A stretch of DNA of 64,000 nt. It comes from Sphaerisporangium fuscum (GTDB taxonomy: Bacteria > Actinomycetota > Actinomycetes > Streptosporangiales > Streptosporangiaceae). A program made the position numbers and the translations under genes. The notes under the pieces are model-generated. The model had not been told where the DNA came from, did no database searches, and saw nothing but the letters and a program-made list of their open reading frames with translations. The stretch is taken from positions 62,001-126,000 of the forward strand of contig NZ_JAHDTF010000029.1 of the NCBI RefSeq assembly GCF_018531465.1, written 5' to 3'. This document shows positions 1 through 8,894 of this stretch, piece after piece (the stretch's first letter is position 1; the number at the start of each line of letters is the position of its first letter).

Positions 1-161
1 AGTTCCACGTTCAGGCTGACCGTCATGTGCTCGGCGCCGTCCCCCTCACGCGTGACTCGGTCGTGGAAACTGTCCAGGTAGTCGAAGAGCTGGGAATGAG
101 CCGAGCGCACTCTGACGATCAGAGCCGGGAGCCGGTACTCGACGGTGTCTTTCGGCAGCAT
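1..161 (-). CDS. Hypothetical protein, 5' end only (runs off the window)
   Basis: An open frame on the minus strand starts at an ATG at 161 and reads without a stop to the window edge, giving 53 residues beginning MLPKDTVEYRLPALIVRV. A purine-rich run (GGGGGG) lies just upstream of the ATG and could act as the ribosome binding site. The fragment has no family signature I recognise. It is divergent from the glycosyltransferase gene at 295, so positions 162-294 would hold a divergent promoter. The residue composition looks genuine rather than a shadow, but function cannot be assigned from this fragment. Confidence 0.45.
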   Translation of the reverse strand, partial: MLPKDTVEYRLPALIVRVRSAHSQLFDYLDSFHDRVTREGDGAEHMTVSLNVE

Positions 162-294
162 CAACCCCCCAAGGCAGGTGTCTGTGATCGTCGAACGTGG
201 ACAGTGTGACCTACGGTTCAGCGAATCAGCTGATTCGCTGCGTAAATACGCAGATGTATGGAAGGGCCGGTAAGTCATATGTTGATGTTGAACA

Positions 295-1302
295 GTGTCC
301 ACATCGATGCTTTTTGTAAGATTTCTGGCTTTCGGTGACGTACTGCTTACCATGCCGGTCATTGAGGCATTGGCCCGCAGCGAGAACGTCTCCCACGTGG
401 ACCTGCTGACCGGGGCCGAATACGCCGATGACCTCAGGCGCAGCCCGTGGGTGCGCCATGTCTTCGCTTATGACGCGCGCATCGGCCGCATGCACCGGCA
501 CGACGGCCGCTCCCGGCATGTGGAACACGACAGCGAGATCGGGGAGTACGACGTGGTGGTTGATCTTCACACACGCGCCGTACCGCTGGGCGAGGAACTT
601 GAGGCCCTCATCGCCGGGCTGCGCGGGCATCGCCGGGTCGGCTACGCCAGCCCTTTTTCACCCTCACCTGCCGACTATACTTTGGCCGCTCGGGGCCGGG
701 ACGAGCATGCCGTCGAGTATTACGCGCGCTCGGTCGCGGACCTCATCGATGTCCCGCTCGGCAATGGGTCCATGCGCATCACCGAGGCCGAGCGAGCCCA
801 GGCCGCCATGAGGTTGCCGCCTGACCCGGTGTGTATGGCGCCGGGGGCGAGATACCCGTGGAAGCGCTGGCCTGCCGAGTCTTACGCCAAGCTGGCCGGC
901 CTGCTGGCCGCCGAGGGTTATTCTCCCCTGCTCATCGGCCAGCGTCCCTTCGACGAGCCCTATGTACGCGCGGTCCGCAGGCTTCGCGACATTCCGGCCA
1001 TCATGGACTCCACGGTAGAGCTGGCGAATCTGATGGCCGCAGCCGGTCTCGTCATCGCCAACAACAGCGGCTTGACGGCGCTGGCTGCGGCGTCGGGTGC
1101 CCAGGTGGTGTGCGTGCACAGCCACACGCTGCCCGCCATGTGGAGGCCTTGGGGCGACGGGCACGCCAACCTGACCGGCGAGCCAGGGCCATGCGGCTGT
1201 GTCGGCCCCGCGCCACACGATCTGGCCACTCCGTGCGGTAAGGGCATCTCGCCCGAGGACGTGTTCGGCGCCGTCATACGTCTGTCACGGGGAAGGTCAT
1301 GA
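295..1302 (+). CDS. Glycosyltransferase family 9 (ADP-heptose:LPS heptosyltransferase-like)
   Basis: This 335-residue protein looks like a GT9 (GT-B fold) heptosyltransferase. The N-terminal strand-loop MLFVRFLAFGDVLLTMPVI matches the family opening. A mid-protein PGARYPWKRWP motif and the late NNSGLTALAAASGA loop are where the family binds the nucleotide sugar. A cysteine-rich tail (CGCVGP...PCG) follows. The called start is GTG at 295, but the ATG at 307 fits the family N-terminus better. It overlaps the next gene by 4 nt (ATGA), so it is translationally coupled to a heptose kinase. This supports a role in attaching a heptose, here to a small-molecule scaffold rather than to lipopolysaccharide (inference). 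Confidence 0.85.
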   Translation: MSTSMLFVRFLAFGDVLLTMPVIEALARSENVSHVDLLTGAEYADDLRRSPWVRHVFAYDARIGRMHRHDGRSRHVEHDSEIGEYDVVVDLHTRAVPLGEELEALIAGLRGHRRVGYASPFSPSPADYTLAARGRDEHAVEYYARSVADLIDVPLGNGSMRITEAERAQAAMRLPPDPVCMAPGARYPWKRWPAESYAKLAGLLAAEGYSPLLIGQRPFDEPYVRAVRRLRDIPAIMDSTVELANLMAAAGLVIANNSGLTALAAASGAQVVCVHSHTLPAMWRPWGDGHANLTGEPGPCGCVGPAPHDLATPCGKGISPEDVFGAVIRLSRGRS

Positions 1303-2225
1303 CCGTCGTAGTGCGCGCCCCGCTTCGCATCGGCTTCAGCGGCGGCGGCACCGACATCATGCCTTATGCAGGTGAGCACGGCGGGTGCGTAGTGTCCGCC
1401 ACCATCGACCTGCACGCTCAGGCCACCATCGAATCGAGCACCGAGCCCGACGGTTCCTTGCTGTTCAGCACGGCGCGCCGCCTGCTCGACCTCCCGTACG
1501 AACCGGGCTACGCGGGAAGGGCCACCGCTGGCGACTTGATCGGCTCAGGGCTTGGCTCGTCCTCCGCGTCCGCCGTCGCCGTGATCACCGCACTAAGTGA
1601 GTCGCATGGCCGGCCATTGTCCAGAGCCGACCTGGCCATGTTCGCGTACCGGCTCGAACGCGAGGAACTCGGGCAGATTGGCGGCGCGCAGGACCACCAC
1701 TCGGCCGCGCACGGCGGGCTCAACTTCATGGAATTCGGCGCGCACGGCACGGTTGCAGTGACGCCGCTTCGCCTTGAACCCGAGCCGCTGTGCGACAGCG
1801 GCGTGCGCCGCGACTCTGGCCAAGTGCTCAAAGAGCAGGTCAGAGCCGTCCAGCGTGGAGAGAGGACAGTCCTCCACGCGCTGTACAGAATGAAGACATT
1901 CGCCGTCGAGATGCGACACCAACTCGTCAAGAGAGACCTGAAGTCCTTCGCTGAACTGATGGCGCTCGCTTGGGAGGAGAAACGCCGTCTGGCAGGCGTC
2001 GAGCAACCGCAGATACGCCCCCTCCTGGACACAGGACAGGAAGCAGGCTCCGCGGCGGCAAAGGTGCGCGGCGCGGGAGGCGGGGGCTTCCTGCTGTTCT
2101 TCGTCGCCCCCGCACGGCGAAGTGAGGTCGCGTCGGCATTGGCCGCGGCAGGCGGCAAGCCGCGCGCCGTCACCCTGGTCAATGATGGAGCCGGAACACG
2201 ATCTGCGTTGAGGAGCAAGGTGTGA
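1299..2225 (+). CDS. GHMP-family sugar kinase, D,D-heptose 7-phosphate kinase-like (HddA type)
   Basis: This 308-residue GHMP kinase opens with VRAPLRIGFSGGGTDI, the substrate-binding motif of HddA/FKP-type sugar kinases. The phosphate-binding motif GSGLGSSSASAVAV is near residue 85 and the C-terminal KVRGAGGGGFLL motif is present. HddA enzymes phosphorylate D-glycero-D-manno-heptose 7-phosphate at C1 on the way to nucleotide-activated heptose. All three GHMP motifs are intact. It overlaps the upstream GT9 gene (ATGA) and the downstream glycosyltransferase (GTGA). A related L-fucose or galactose kinase cannot be excluded, but the neighbouring gmhA/gmhB remnants favour heptose. Confidence 0.85.
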   Translation: MTVVVRAPLRIGFSGGGTDIMPYAGEHGGCVVSATIDLHAQATIESSTEPDGSLLFSTARRLLDLPYEPGYAGRATAGDLIGSGLGSSSASAVAVITALSESHGRPLSRADLAMFAYRLEREELGQIGGAQDHHSAAHGGLNFMEFGAHGTVAVTPLRLEPEPLCDSGVRRDSGQVLKEQVRAVQRGERTVLHALYRMKTFAVEMRHQLVKRDLKSFAELMALAWEEKRRLAGVEQPQIRPLLDTGQEAGSAAAKVRGAGGGGFLLFFVAPARRSEVASALAAAGGKPRAVTLVNDGAGTRSALRSKV

Positions 2226-3319
2226 GGATTCTCTACCTGGCGCCGTTCACCAGCCGAGAAGATCATCTCGACAGCGGTGTGGTGGGGTACGGCGAGACGT
2301 CGGGCAACGCGCTGGTACGGGAGCTGCGACTGCTGGGCCACGCGGTCAGGACCGTGCCGACCCGTCCGCCGGCCACGACCAAGGTGGGGCACGCGATCCA
2401 GACCTATGAGGAACTCAGCACGCTCGACCTGAAATCATTCGACGCGCTGTTCATGTACAACACCCACCACCAGTTCGCCGCCGAGGTCAGAAGGCTGTTG
2501 TATGAGACGGGCGCGACCGGCACGTTGCTGACGGGCTACACACACGGCAGCCACTGGGATCCGAGCGACCAGATACGGCACGCCTATCCTATGTTGAAGT
2601 TCGCCGACCTGGGCAATGTCATGGCTTTCGACGTGGTCTTCCTCGTCTCGCACTACATGCTCGACGTAGTGTCGCGCACCCTCACCGCCGAGCTGGGACC
2701 GAAAGTCGCGACGGAGTTCGCCAAGAGGGCCCGCGTGGTAGGGGGAACCATCGACACCGACCGGCTTGAGGCCGCGCGCACCGACAAGGACGAGGTGCCC
2801 GCCATCGTTTTCAATCACTCGCCGACCGCCGCCAAGCGCCCTGAGGTCTTCTTCCGGCGTATTCCCGAGGTACTCGACGCGCATCCTGACGTAACGCTCA
2901 CCGTGACACGCAAATTCTACTCGGACAATCCTGGATTCACCGAGCTCCAGCAGGTGATCAAGCATTTTCCCGGCCGAGTCACGCTCGGCGAAACGATGCA
3001 GACCGATGCTTACTTCACGCGGTTGTGGCGCAGTCACCTCCAGGTGTCGACCGCCTCGCACGAATCCTTCGGCGTCAGCACAGTGGAGGCTATTTACGCC
3101 GGGTGCTGCGCTGTACTGCCCACGCATGGCTGCTACGCGGAGGTGACCGGAGACTCGGGCATCTATCACCGTGACGAGGACATGGCCGAGCGGCTGAACA
3201 CCTACTTGTCCGACCCCATGGCCACCGAGCGGACCGTGCGGGACCAGCAGCGGGCCATCAGGCGCTACTACCCATCCGACGTGGCCGCCCGCATCACCGC
3301 CGCCATCGCGTCCCCATGA
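2222..3319 (+). CDS. Glycosyltransferase, GT4-like (GT-B fold)
   Basis: This 365-residue protein has the GT-B layout of retaining GT4 enzymes. The N-terminus is ILYLAPFTSRE and a GVVGYGETSGNALVREL segment resembles the first-domain glycine loop. The C-terminal domain carries STASHESFGVSTVEAIYAGC, where the family's EX7E nucleotide-sugar motif sits (E in HESF and E in TVEA). It starts at a GTG sharing 4 nt with the kinase stop, so three genes from 295 form one coupled transcription unit. The acceptor and sugar donor cannot be read from sequence; heptose transfer is plausible from the neighbours. Confidence 0.8.
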   Translation: MRILYLAPFTSREDHLDSGVVGYGETSGNALVRELRLLGHAVRTVPTRPPATTKVGHAIQTYEELSTLDLKSFDALFMYNTHHQFAAEVRRLLYETGATGTLLTGYTHGSHWDPSDQIRHAYPMLKFADLGNVMAFDVVFLVSHYMLDVVSRTLTAELGPKVATEFAKRARVVGGTIDTDRLEAARTDKDEVPAIVFNHSPTAAKRPEVFFRRIPEVLDAHPDVTLTVTRKFYSDNPGFTELQQVIKHFPGRVTLGETMQTDAYFTRLWRSHLQVSTASHESFGVSTVEAIYAGCCAVLPTHGCYAEVTGDSGIYHRDEDMAERLNTYLSDPMATERTVRDQQRAIRRYYPSDVAARITAAIASP

Positions 3320-3893
3320 TGTCCGCCGAGTTGGCAGGGCGGCGACGGCCGAGCTACCCAAGGTGATCTCCAGCCTGCACAAATGCGACCATCAGATGGT
3401 CACGATCGCCACGACCATGGCGTATGCGCTAGGGCAGGCAGCAAGATCCTCTTCTTTGGCAACGGCGGATCTTCCATGGACGCCGGCCACCTGGCGGCTG
3501 AGTTCCTGGGCCGATTCAGCCGGGAACGTCGGTCGCTGGCGGCCATTAGCCTCACCGACCAGACCGCCGCCATGACGGCCATCGGCAACGACTTCGCCTT
3601 CGAGGTCTCGCCCGACAGATCCAGGGACTCGGCCGCCCCGGTGACGTCGCCGTCGCCTTGACCACCAGCGGCCGGTCCACGAACATCGTGCCTGGACTGG
3701 AGCGAGCGCGCCGTTTGGGGCTCACCACGGTCGCGCTCACCGGCCAGGCCGGAGGCCCGGCCGCCGGCATCGCCGATCTCTGTGTGCGCGTGCCGGCCGA
3801 TGACACACCGCCTATCCAAGAGGCCTGCATCCACCTCGGCCACACGATCTGTGAGCTCGTCGAAGCCAAGCTCTTCCCCGTACGGCAGGCGCC
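3319..3893 (+). pseudogene. Frameshifted gmhA-like phosphoheptose isomerase (SIS domain)
   Basis: Joined across frames, this stretch encodes a GmhA-type SIS protein, which isomerises sedoheptulose 7-phosphate to D-glycero-D-manno-heptose 7-phosphate. The core ILFFGNGGSSMDAGHLAAEF and the AISLTDQTAAMTAIGND motif are in one frame (about 3446-3615). The upstream helix (ISSLHKCDHQMVTIATTMAY) is in another. The LTTSGRSTNIV phosphate loop and the IQEACIHLGHTICELVEAKLFP tail are in a third. At least two frameshifts, near 3440 and 3620, are needed, and a third may separate the ATG at 3319 from the rest. Either the gene is dead or the sequence contains indel errors. It follows the glycosyltransferase gene directly. 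Confidence 0.8.
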
Positions 3894-3895
3894 CT

Positions 3896-3985
3896 TGACC
3901 ACTGTCTTCCCCTCGAGCGAGGCGGCACGCTCAACGCCAAGACCGCGACGACGAGTACATCACCTCGCCCGACGCGCGTTTAATA
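3896..3985 (+). pseudogene. N-terminal stub of gmhB-like HAD heptose-bisphosphate phosphatase
   Basis: Directly after the gmhA-like frame, codons from about 3896 give LTTVF, then in another frame LERGGTLNAK, then in a third DDEYITSPDA. GmhB (D-glycero-D-manno-heptose 1,7-bisphosphate 7-phosphatase) starts with VFLDRDGTLN followed by a conserved YITSPDE-like segment. The HAD nucleophile motif DRDGT is degraded to ERGGT. The homology stops where the convergent glycosyltransferase gene ends. It is best read as the remains of a gmhA-gmhB pair truncated on the right. The match is short, so confidence is moderate. Confidence 0.5.
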
Positions 3986-5234
3986 CTTCCAGTGCCGTAT
4001 CCAGGCGCGACATGACCTGACCGTCGGCCATAACCGCCGCGACCCCCTCGGGCCGCCAGCGGTCGACGAACACGTCGGAAGGCGCTTCGACAAACAGCGC
4101 CACGGCCGGTACGCCGAGTGCCGCGGCCACGTGCTGGAAGGCTGAGTCATAGCCCACGTAACCGTCTGCGGCTGCCAGCAACCCGCCGACGTCGGCCACC
4201 GTCGCACCCACGATCAAGCCGAGCCCATGCAAGGCCGGCTCGGGATCGCCGTCCTGGCGGGAAAAGCACCACACCCGGCCACCGGTACGGCTCCCCCAGG
4301 CATAGGCCGCCTCACGCGCCCTGCGCTCCTCCTCCGCGGTCCCCCCCGTGTCGAGGAGGATGGCCGCCCGCTCACTGACCCGGCGCAGGACGTCGACCTC
4401 CTCACGCGGCGACAGCCCTTTGGTGTCTTTTCCGCCGACGCCCAGCGACACCACCACGACAGGCAGACCGCAACGGTCACGCACCGACTTCACGATGGCG
4501 CTTCCCCACGCGGTCTCGGCATCGGGCAGCATGATCCGTGGCCCCACAGCGGCCTCTCGCGGTAGGCCGACCACCGCCCGCGCCCAGTCGGCCGCCAGCG
4601 CGCCAAGGTCACGCCTGTCCCAGGTCGCCGTGTGCCGCCCGCTGAAGATTCGCACACCGACCCGTCCGGTCCCCAACCTGAGCAGGCCGAGCTGGGTGAG
4701 CCTGCTGTCGGGGTCGAGTACCAGCAGCTCGGCATGTGGATAACGCGCCTGCCAGGCCCGTACAGCTCGAGCCGCGCCCGACCATGCTCTAATCCGTTCC
4801 TGAATCGTGCCGTGGCGCGGATACGGATGGTTCCAAACCTCCGTGCCGGAGAACTGACCGAGCAGTGGTTCAAGGTGCTTGACCGAGCCCAGCAGGGCCA
4901 GCGGGACCTCCGGCCAGGCGGCCCGCACCACGGCCGCGATGGTGCCTGTCACGGTGACGTCAGCGCCGATGGTAACGCGCGAAGGAATGACGCACAGAGC
5001 TGGCCGCCTCGCTGCGAGGGTTGAATCCCGCGTCGCCGCGACGTGCGCTATATCGACCTCGTCAACCAGCAACGGATTCCGGCGAGCAGCCTCTGCCAGG
5101 ACATATGCCATAAGCCTGTCATGCAAGTGTTGCACATCAGGATCGAAACTATCACAAATAGGTTCGATTATCTCACCGAAGAACCACCGCGCCCCCCGAT
5201 GCCCGTCCAGCGCGCGATCGGCGATCTGCACCAT
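3960..5234 (-). CDS. GT9 heptosyltransferase-like protein
   Basis: This protein of about 424 residues has a GT9-like C-terminal domain. VVVVSLGVGGKDTKGLS precedes an LDTGGTAEEERRA loop, then AAADGYVGYDSAFQHVAAAL, the equivalent of the heptosyltransferase D/N-S-G-x-x-H donor-site helix, and a PSDVFVDRW tail. The first ATG is at 5234. The same frame stays open back to about 5341 with protein-like codons, and GGGAGA at 5321-5326 lies 5 nt before an ATA at 5315-5313, so the true start may be 27 codons further upstream. It is convergent with the gmhA/gmhB remnant and divergent from the GT2 gene. With the 295 gene it makes two GT9 proteins in one cluster. Confidence 0.75.
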   Translation of the reverse strand: MVQIADRALDGHRGARWFFGEIIEPICDSFDPDVQHLHDRLMAYVLAEAARRNPLLVDEVDIAHVAATRDSTLAARRPALCVIPSRVTIGADVTVTGTIAAVVRAAWPEVPLALLGSVKHLEPLLGQFSGTEVWNHPYPRHGTIQERIRAWSGAARAVRAWQARYPHAELLVLDPDSRLTQLGLLRLGTGRVGVRIFSGRHTATWDRRDLGALAADWARAVVGLPREAAVGPRIMLPDAETAWGSAIVKSVRDRCGLPVVVVSLGVGGKDTKGLSPREEVDVLRRVSERAAILLDTGGTAEEERRAREAAYAWGSRTGGRVWCFSRQDGDPEPALHGLGLIVGATVADVGGLLAAADGYVGYDSAFQHVAAALGVPAVALFVEAPSDVFVDRWRPEGVAAVMADGQVMSRLDTALEVLNARRAR

Positions 5235-5372
5235 GGTCTGATCCGGGAAATCGACTGCCTCGGCACCAAACGCGGCGACAAGTCCCGCTAATAGGGGATA
5301 CGTAAACGCTTTTATGGCGATCTCCCGAGAAGCGCTTCGACACTAGACTGCAAGTTGCACCCTTGTTGGAAT

Positions 5373-6263
5373 ATGGAAGGTTGTTCGCCCTTGAACGGCT
5401 CGATTGAAGCGGTAATCGTCAACCACAACACTTCGACTTTCGCCGAAATCGCGCTGAGGTCGTTGCGATGGACCATTGATCACGCCGGCCTCGCGGAGAC
5501 GGTGCGCATCACGGTGGTCGACAACCACTCCACTGACGACACATCCGATCTCAAGGCTGCGCTCAACGACTGCGGGGCGCGATGGGAACTGTCGCGCTGG
5601 CCTGCGAGCAAGCAAGCGCTCACCACTCACGGCGACGTCCTGCGCGACTTCGTGCTGTCCCGGCCCGAGGCCGCCGGCTACTTCTTCGTCGAGTCCGACA
5701 TGTGCCTGCTGGAGCGCGACATCCTTGCGGTCATGCTCGCCGAGGTCACCGAGGAACCCGACGTGTGGGCAGTGCAAGCACGACAACTGATCCCTGGCGC
5801 GCCGCGTGACGCAGCCCCGTTCACAAGCGCCGTCCATCGCAGGAGGCGGCGACTGGAGTTGACCGCGCAACTGGCCGTCGAGACGGACGACGGCACGATC
5901 GACACCATGAATCTCGTCCACAAGGGACATAAGATGCCCCGCTGCCACCCCGGGTGCGCGCTCCTTGCCAACAGCACCGCACTCCAACTCGGCGCGCGGC
6001 ACCTCGGCTTCTCCGCGGCTTGGACGTGGTCCAACGATCCGGCTCTCGGAGGTCTGAACGACACCCTGGGTCTGGTGTCCAATGTGTTGCGAACACACGG
6101 CAAGCGCAGTCGGCTCTCCACTGCCTCGGTGATCCACTTCTGGCACGGGTCCCGCATAGGCGTGACCGATCATCATCGCCGGCTGATCGCACTGCTCAGG
6201 GCAGGTGATATGGAGGAATTCGCAGCCGAGGCCACAGCAGGACTGGCCACCTCGACCACCTGA
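5373..6263 (+). CDS. Glycosyltransferase family 2-like protein
   Basis: This protein of about 296 residues has a GT-A fold typical of family 2. It opens with IEAVIVNHNTSTFAEIALRS and then ITVVDNHSTDDTSD, the UDP/GDP-sugar-binding segment. An acidic SDMCLLERD stretch (the DXD-like region) follows near residue 110. The frame opens at a TTG at 5355. The ATG at 5373 and a TTG at 5391, the latter 10 nt after GGAAGG, are the likelier starts. It is transcribed away from the GT9 gene on the minus strand, with a short divergent promoter region between. Donor and acceptor are unknown. Confidence 0.75.
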   Translation: MEGCSPLNGSIEAVIVNHNTSTFAEIALRSLRWTIDHAGLAETVRITVVDNHSTDDTSDLKAALNDCGARWELSRWPASKQALTTHGDVLRDFVLSRPEAAGYFFVESDMCLLERDILAVMLAEVTEEPDVWAVQARQLIPGAPRDAAPFTSAVHRRRRRLELTAQLAVETDDGTIDTMNLVHKGHKMPRCHPGCALLANSTALQLGARHLGFSAAWTWSNDPALGGLNDTLGLVSNVLRTHGKRSRLSTASVIHFWHGSRIGVTDHHRRLIALLRAGDMEEFAAEATAGLATSTT

Positions 6264-6310
6264 GCGCCTGCTCGCGGAATCCTCCTGCGCCTGATATGAG
6301 CCTCGGCCGC

Positions 6311-6898
6311 TCATCGGGGGCTTCCACCAGGCACGTCGTTGTAGGAATCGAGCCGCCACTGCCGTCCCTCACTGGTGTCTGACCACACGGTGATCGAACC
6401 GTTGGCAGGATCGAGCCTGAAGGGCAGCCGGGCGGATACCCCGCCCAGCGTCCAGAAGGAGGCGGCGATCACGCCGCCGTGTGTCACCGCCACCACAGTC
6501 CTGTCGATCCCTGGAGCTGCGATCTTGCGTAGCGCGCGGCGTACCCGGACTTGGAAGGACTCGCGACGTTCGGCGTGGGCCAGATCTAGGTCTCTGGCCT
6601 GCGCGATGGCCATGCCGTCCAGCGAACCGGGATGCCGCTCACACAGGTCGCACCGGCTGTGGAGGGTCAGGCCGAGACGCTGGGCTATGGGCTGCGCGGT
6701 CTCCCTGGCTCGCGGGAGCACACTGGAGAAGAGAACAACGTCGTGGTGGTCGGCGCACATCTCGACGAGACGATCAGCGATCGAATGACACTGATCGCGA
6801 CCGAACTGGGTCAGGCCGACGCATGTGTCGTGCCCCGCCCACGTCTCGTCGACGTTGCACACGGCCTGTGCGTGCCGGACCAGAATGAGCCTGGTCAC
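6311..6898 (-). CDS. Histidine phosphatase superfamily (phosphoglycerate mutase-like) phosphatase
   Basis: This 195-residue protein carries the LVRHAQAVCN signature with catalytic His9. It also has the PRARETAQPIAQRLG helix and the second catalytic histidine in VAVTHGGVI. These are the hallmarks of branch 1 histidine phosphatases, which remove phosphate from sugars and small molecules. It overlaps the upstream decarboxylase gene by 4 nt. In this context it may dephosphorylate a sugar intermediate, possibly doing the job of the lost GmhB (inference). A housekeeping phosphatase is the alternative. Confidence 0.8.
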   Translation of the reverse strand: MTRLILVRHAQAVCNVDETWAGHDTCVGLTQFGRDQCHSIADRLVEMCADHHDVVLFSSVLPRARETAQPIAQRLGLTLHSRCDLCERHPGSLDGMAIAQARDLDLAHAERRESFQVRVRRALRKIAAPGIDRTVVAVTHGGVIAASFWTLGGVSARLPFRLDPANGSITVWSDTSEGRQWRLDSYNDVPGGSPR

Positions 6899-8127
6899 GG
6901 CAACGTCTCACGCGTGAGGCGCAGGCGTGAGGCTGAGACCACGACATCACCACGCAGCACGACCTCGGTGGGCGAGGGCCGACCGAGAAAGGCGATGAGG
7001 CTCGCGGTCAGGCCATAGGCGCCCAGATTCGGAAAGACGATCAGGTCTCCTGGGCGGAGCCGGGCGAGATCGATCGAGCGGGAGATGACGTCCGCCGGGG
7101 TGCAGAGCGGGCCTGCGAGCGTTACGGTAGTGAGCTCGGTTGCTTCCTCTCCAAGCACGGGCACGGCTTCGGGAAGCATTCGGCCGAGACCGGACAGGCC
7201 GCCCAAATGGTTAATGCCGCTGTCCAGGAGGACGAATGTGCGGCCAGAGCGATCCTTTACATCGACCACGCAGCAGATGAGCCTGCCGCAGTCGCCTACC
7301 AGGTGGCGCCCTGACTCGAAGGCGAGCGTCATGCGGCTGTCGCGCCATTCAGGCAAGTGAGCATCGAGCGCCTTGCTCACACGACGGCGAAGCATGGGGT
7401 AGTTCGGACGGTTACCGGGCTTGGCGTAGGGGGCGGCGAACCCGCCGCCGAGATCCAGATACTCCAGCCGCAGCGCGCCCTCGCGCCGCAGGCGGGCTGC
7501 GGTCGCGATGCTTTCCTCCAACTCGGCCGCCAGTCCTTCCTCGTCGGAGACGTTACTCACGGGGAAGAAGTGGGCACCCACCACGCGCGCGCCCTCGAAG
7601 TCGGCGAAACGGTCAGGCGAGTCAAGGAACTCGTGCGCGTCGACGCCGAACTGAGAAGCCGTTCCGGTCATGCGCAGTCCCGCCCCGCCGTTGGCCGTGC
7701 CGGAGATCCGCAGTAGGCATCGGGCAATCGTTCCCGCGTTCGCCGCCGCCCGGGCAACACGCCCGTAGTCGGCGGCCGACTCAACGGAGAAGAGGGTGAC
7801 GCCGGCGGCGAGGGCCGCCGACAGCTCCTCCAATGACTTGGCCGGCCCCGTGTAGAGGCAGTCGGCGCCGGAGAATCCAGCCGCGCGCGCTGCAGCCAGT
7901 TCACCTTCAGAACTGATCTCCGCATGACAGCCTCCTTTCCGCAACTCCCGGGCGACCGCCGGGTGCGGGTTGGCCTTCAGCGAGTAATACAGCGTCGCCC
8001 CGGCAGGGATCGCGGCGCGCAGATCGGCCACCGCAGCAGCGACCGCGTCCAGTTGATAGACATATATGGGGCTTCCATATCTGCCGACCAGCTCCACATC
8101 GACCGAATCAGAAGAATGAAGTATCAT
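6895..8127 (-). CDS. PLP-dependent group IV decarboxylase (DAP/ornithine decarboxylase-like, alanine racemase fold)
   Basis: This 410-residue protein has the fold-type III barrel with the PLP lysine in LYYSLKANPHPAV near residue 50. The C-terminal motif AGPLCTPADVI contains the conserved catalytic cysteine, and LLDSGINHLGG lies before it. Members include LysA, and BtrK, which decarboxylates an amino acid held on a carrier protein in butirosin biosynthesis. A ligase and a carrier protein lie in the same cluster, so action on a tethered aminoacyl group is plausible (inference). It is the first gene of a two-gene minus-strand unit with the phosphatase. A palindrome at 8151-8168 lies 24 nt before its start. 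Confidence 0.85.
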   Translation of the reverse strand: MILHSSDSVDVELVGRYGSPIYVYQLDAVAAAVADLRAAIPAGATLYYSLKANPHPAVARELRKGGCHAEISSEGELAAARAAGFSGADCLYTGPAKSLEELSAALAAGVTLFSVESAADYGRVARAAANAGTIARCLLRISGTANGGAGLRMTGTASQFGVDAHEFLDSPDRFADFEGARVVGAHFFPVSNVSDEEGLAAELEESIATAARLRREGALRLEYLDLGGGFAAPYAKPGNRPNYPMLRRRVSKALDAHLPEWRDSRMTLAFESGRHLVGDCGRLICCVVDVKDRSGRTFVLLDSGINHLGGLSGLGRMLPEAVPVLGEEATELTTVTLAGPLCTPADVISRSIDLARLRPGDLIVFPNLGAYGLTASLIAFLGRPSPTEVVLRGDVVVSASRLRLTRETLP

Positions 8128-8150
8128 CGCATACCGGATTGTTCCCGATT

Positions 8151-8168
8151 ACTAATTCGATAATTAGT
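8151..8168. promoter_or_regulatory. Perfect inverted repeat upstream of the decarboxylase gene
   Basis: ACTAATT-CGAT-AATTAGT is a 7-bp perfect inverted repeat with a 4-bp spacer, 24 bp upstream of the decarboxylase ATG. AT-rich dyads of this type are typical MarR/TetR operators. The half-site AATTAGTCG recurs at 26539-26547 in front of the marR-like gene. Confidence 0.5.
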
Positions 8169-8194
8169 CGCATCTATTGGGGACATGCTCCACA

Positions 8195-8820
8195 ACCTGT
8201 GGGCGGAACACTAGGCCCCGAAGACGATCGGCGGACAGAAGCGCCCTGTTCGACTTCCCAGCCCTGGAGGCGCTGGTCAAGGTGATCATTCGCGCTGCTG
8301 AAGGGGAAGCCGTGACTGACTGCGTCAGCCACGGCTACATCATGGCCCGCGGCTTCGTAGCGCGTGGCAAGGAAGCGCTGACACTTGGCGGTCGGTTGAA
8401 CGACTGGCGCCGCCGAATCGGGCGACGTGCCCGAGGAGCCCGAGGTGGAGCGATTGCGCAACTACGTGCGCGCTATGGCAACGCCACGATCACCATCAGC
8501 AATACCGTGGCCGCCTTCTTCATACCTGCCGAGCGCACGATTCGACGCGCGCCGGACACTCTGGTAAGCATCGAACTCGACCGCATGGTCCTCATCACAC
8601 GGAGAGTCGTCCTCGCCACGCTGAGGCAGGGCGTGGTGTGGTGCTAACAGCACCCCGCCCCGGCCGGAACGTGGTTTCGCCGGCTTCGCGCTACAGCGCC
8701 GCAAAGGTCACGATCGTATCGCTGCCCGCCACTTGGGAATACGAGCTGGACTCGCGCGGAGTGCGGGGCAACGCCATCGGGCCGAGCATGGCGCTGGCCG
8801 AAGTGTCGCAGCGAACGTGA
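8195..8820 (+). pseudogene. Degenerate short-chain dehydrogenase remnant
   Basis: The C-terminal half of an SDR can be assembled across two frames. SIELDRMVLITRRVVLATLRQG, read in the frame ending at 8647, continues in the frame of 8638-8820 as VVLTAPRPGRNVV. After that come the catalytic-type YSAAK and ELDSRGVRGNAIGPS, matching the SDR YxxxK and RVNAIxPG motifs. The first half of the stretch has no recognisable TGxxxGxG nucleotide loop. It is therefore truncated at the front and frameshifted near 8640. It fills the gap between the decarboxylase and the aldo/keto reductase. Confidence 0.55.
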
Positions 8821-8894
8821 TGTCAACCGAAGACGCGGGATCCGCTCGCGCCACTTCGGCGGCTGAGACACAATCTGGACATGCACTGTGGCAT

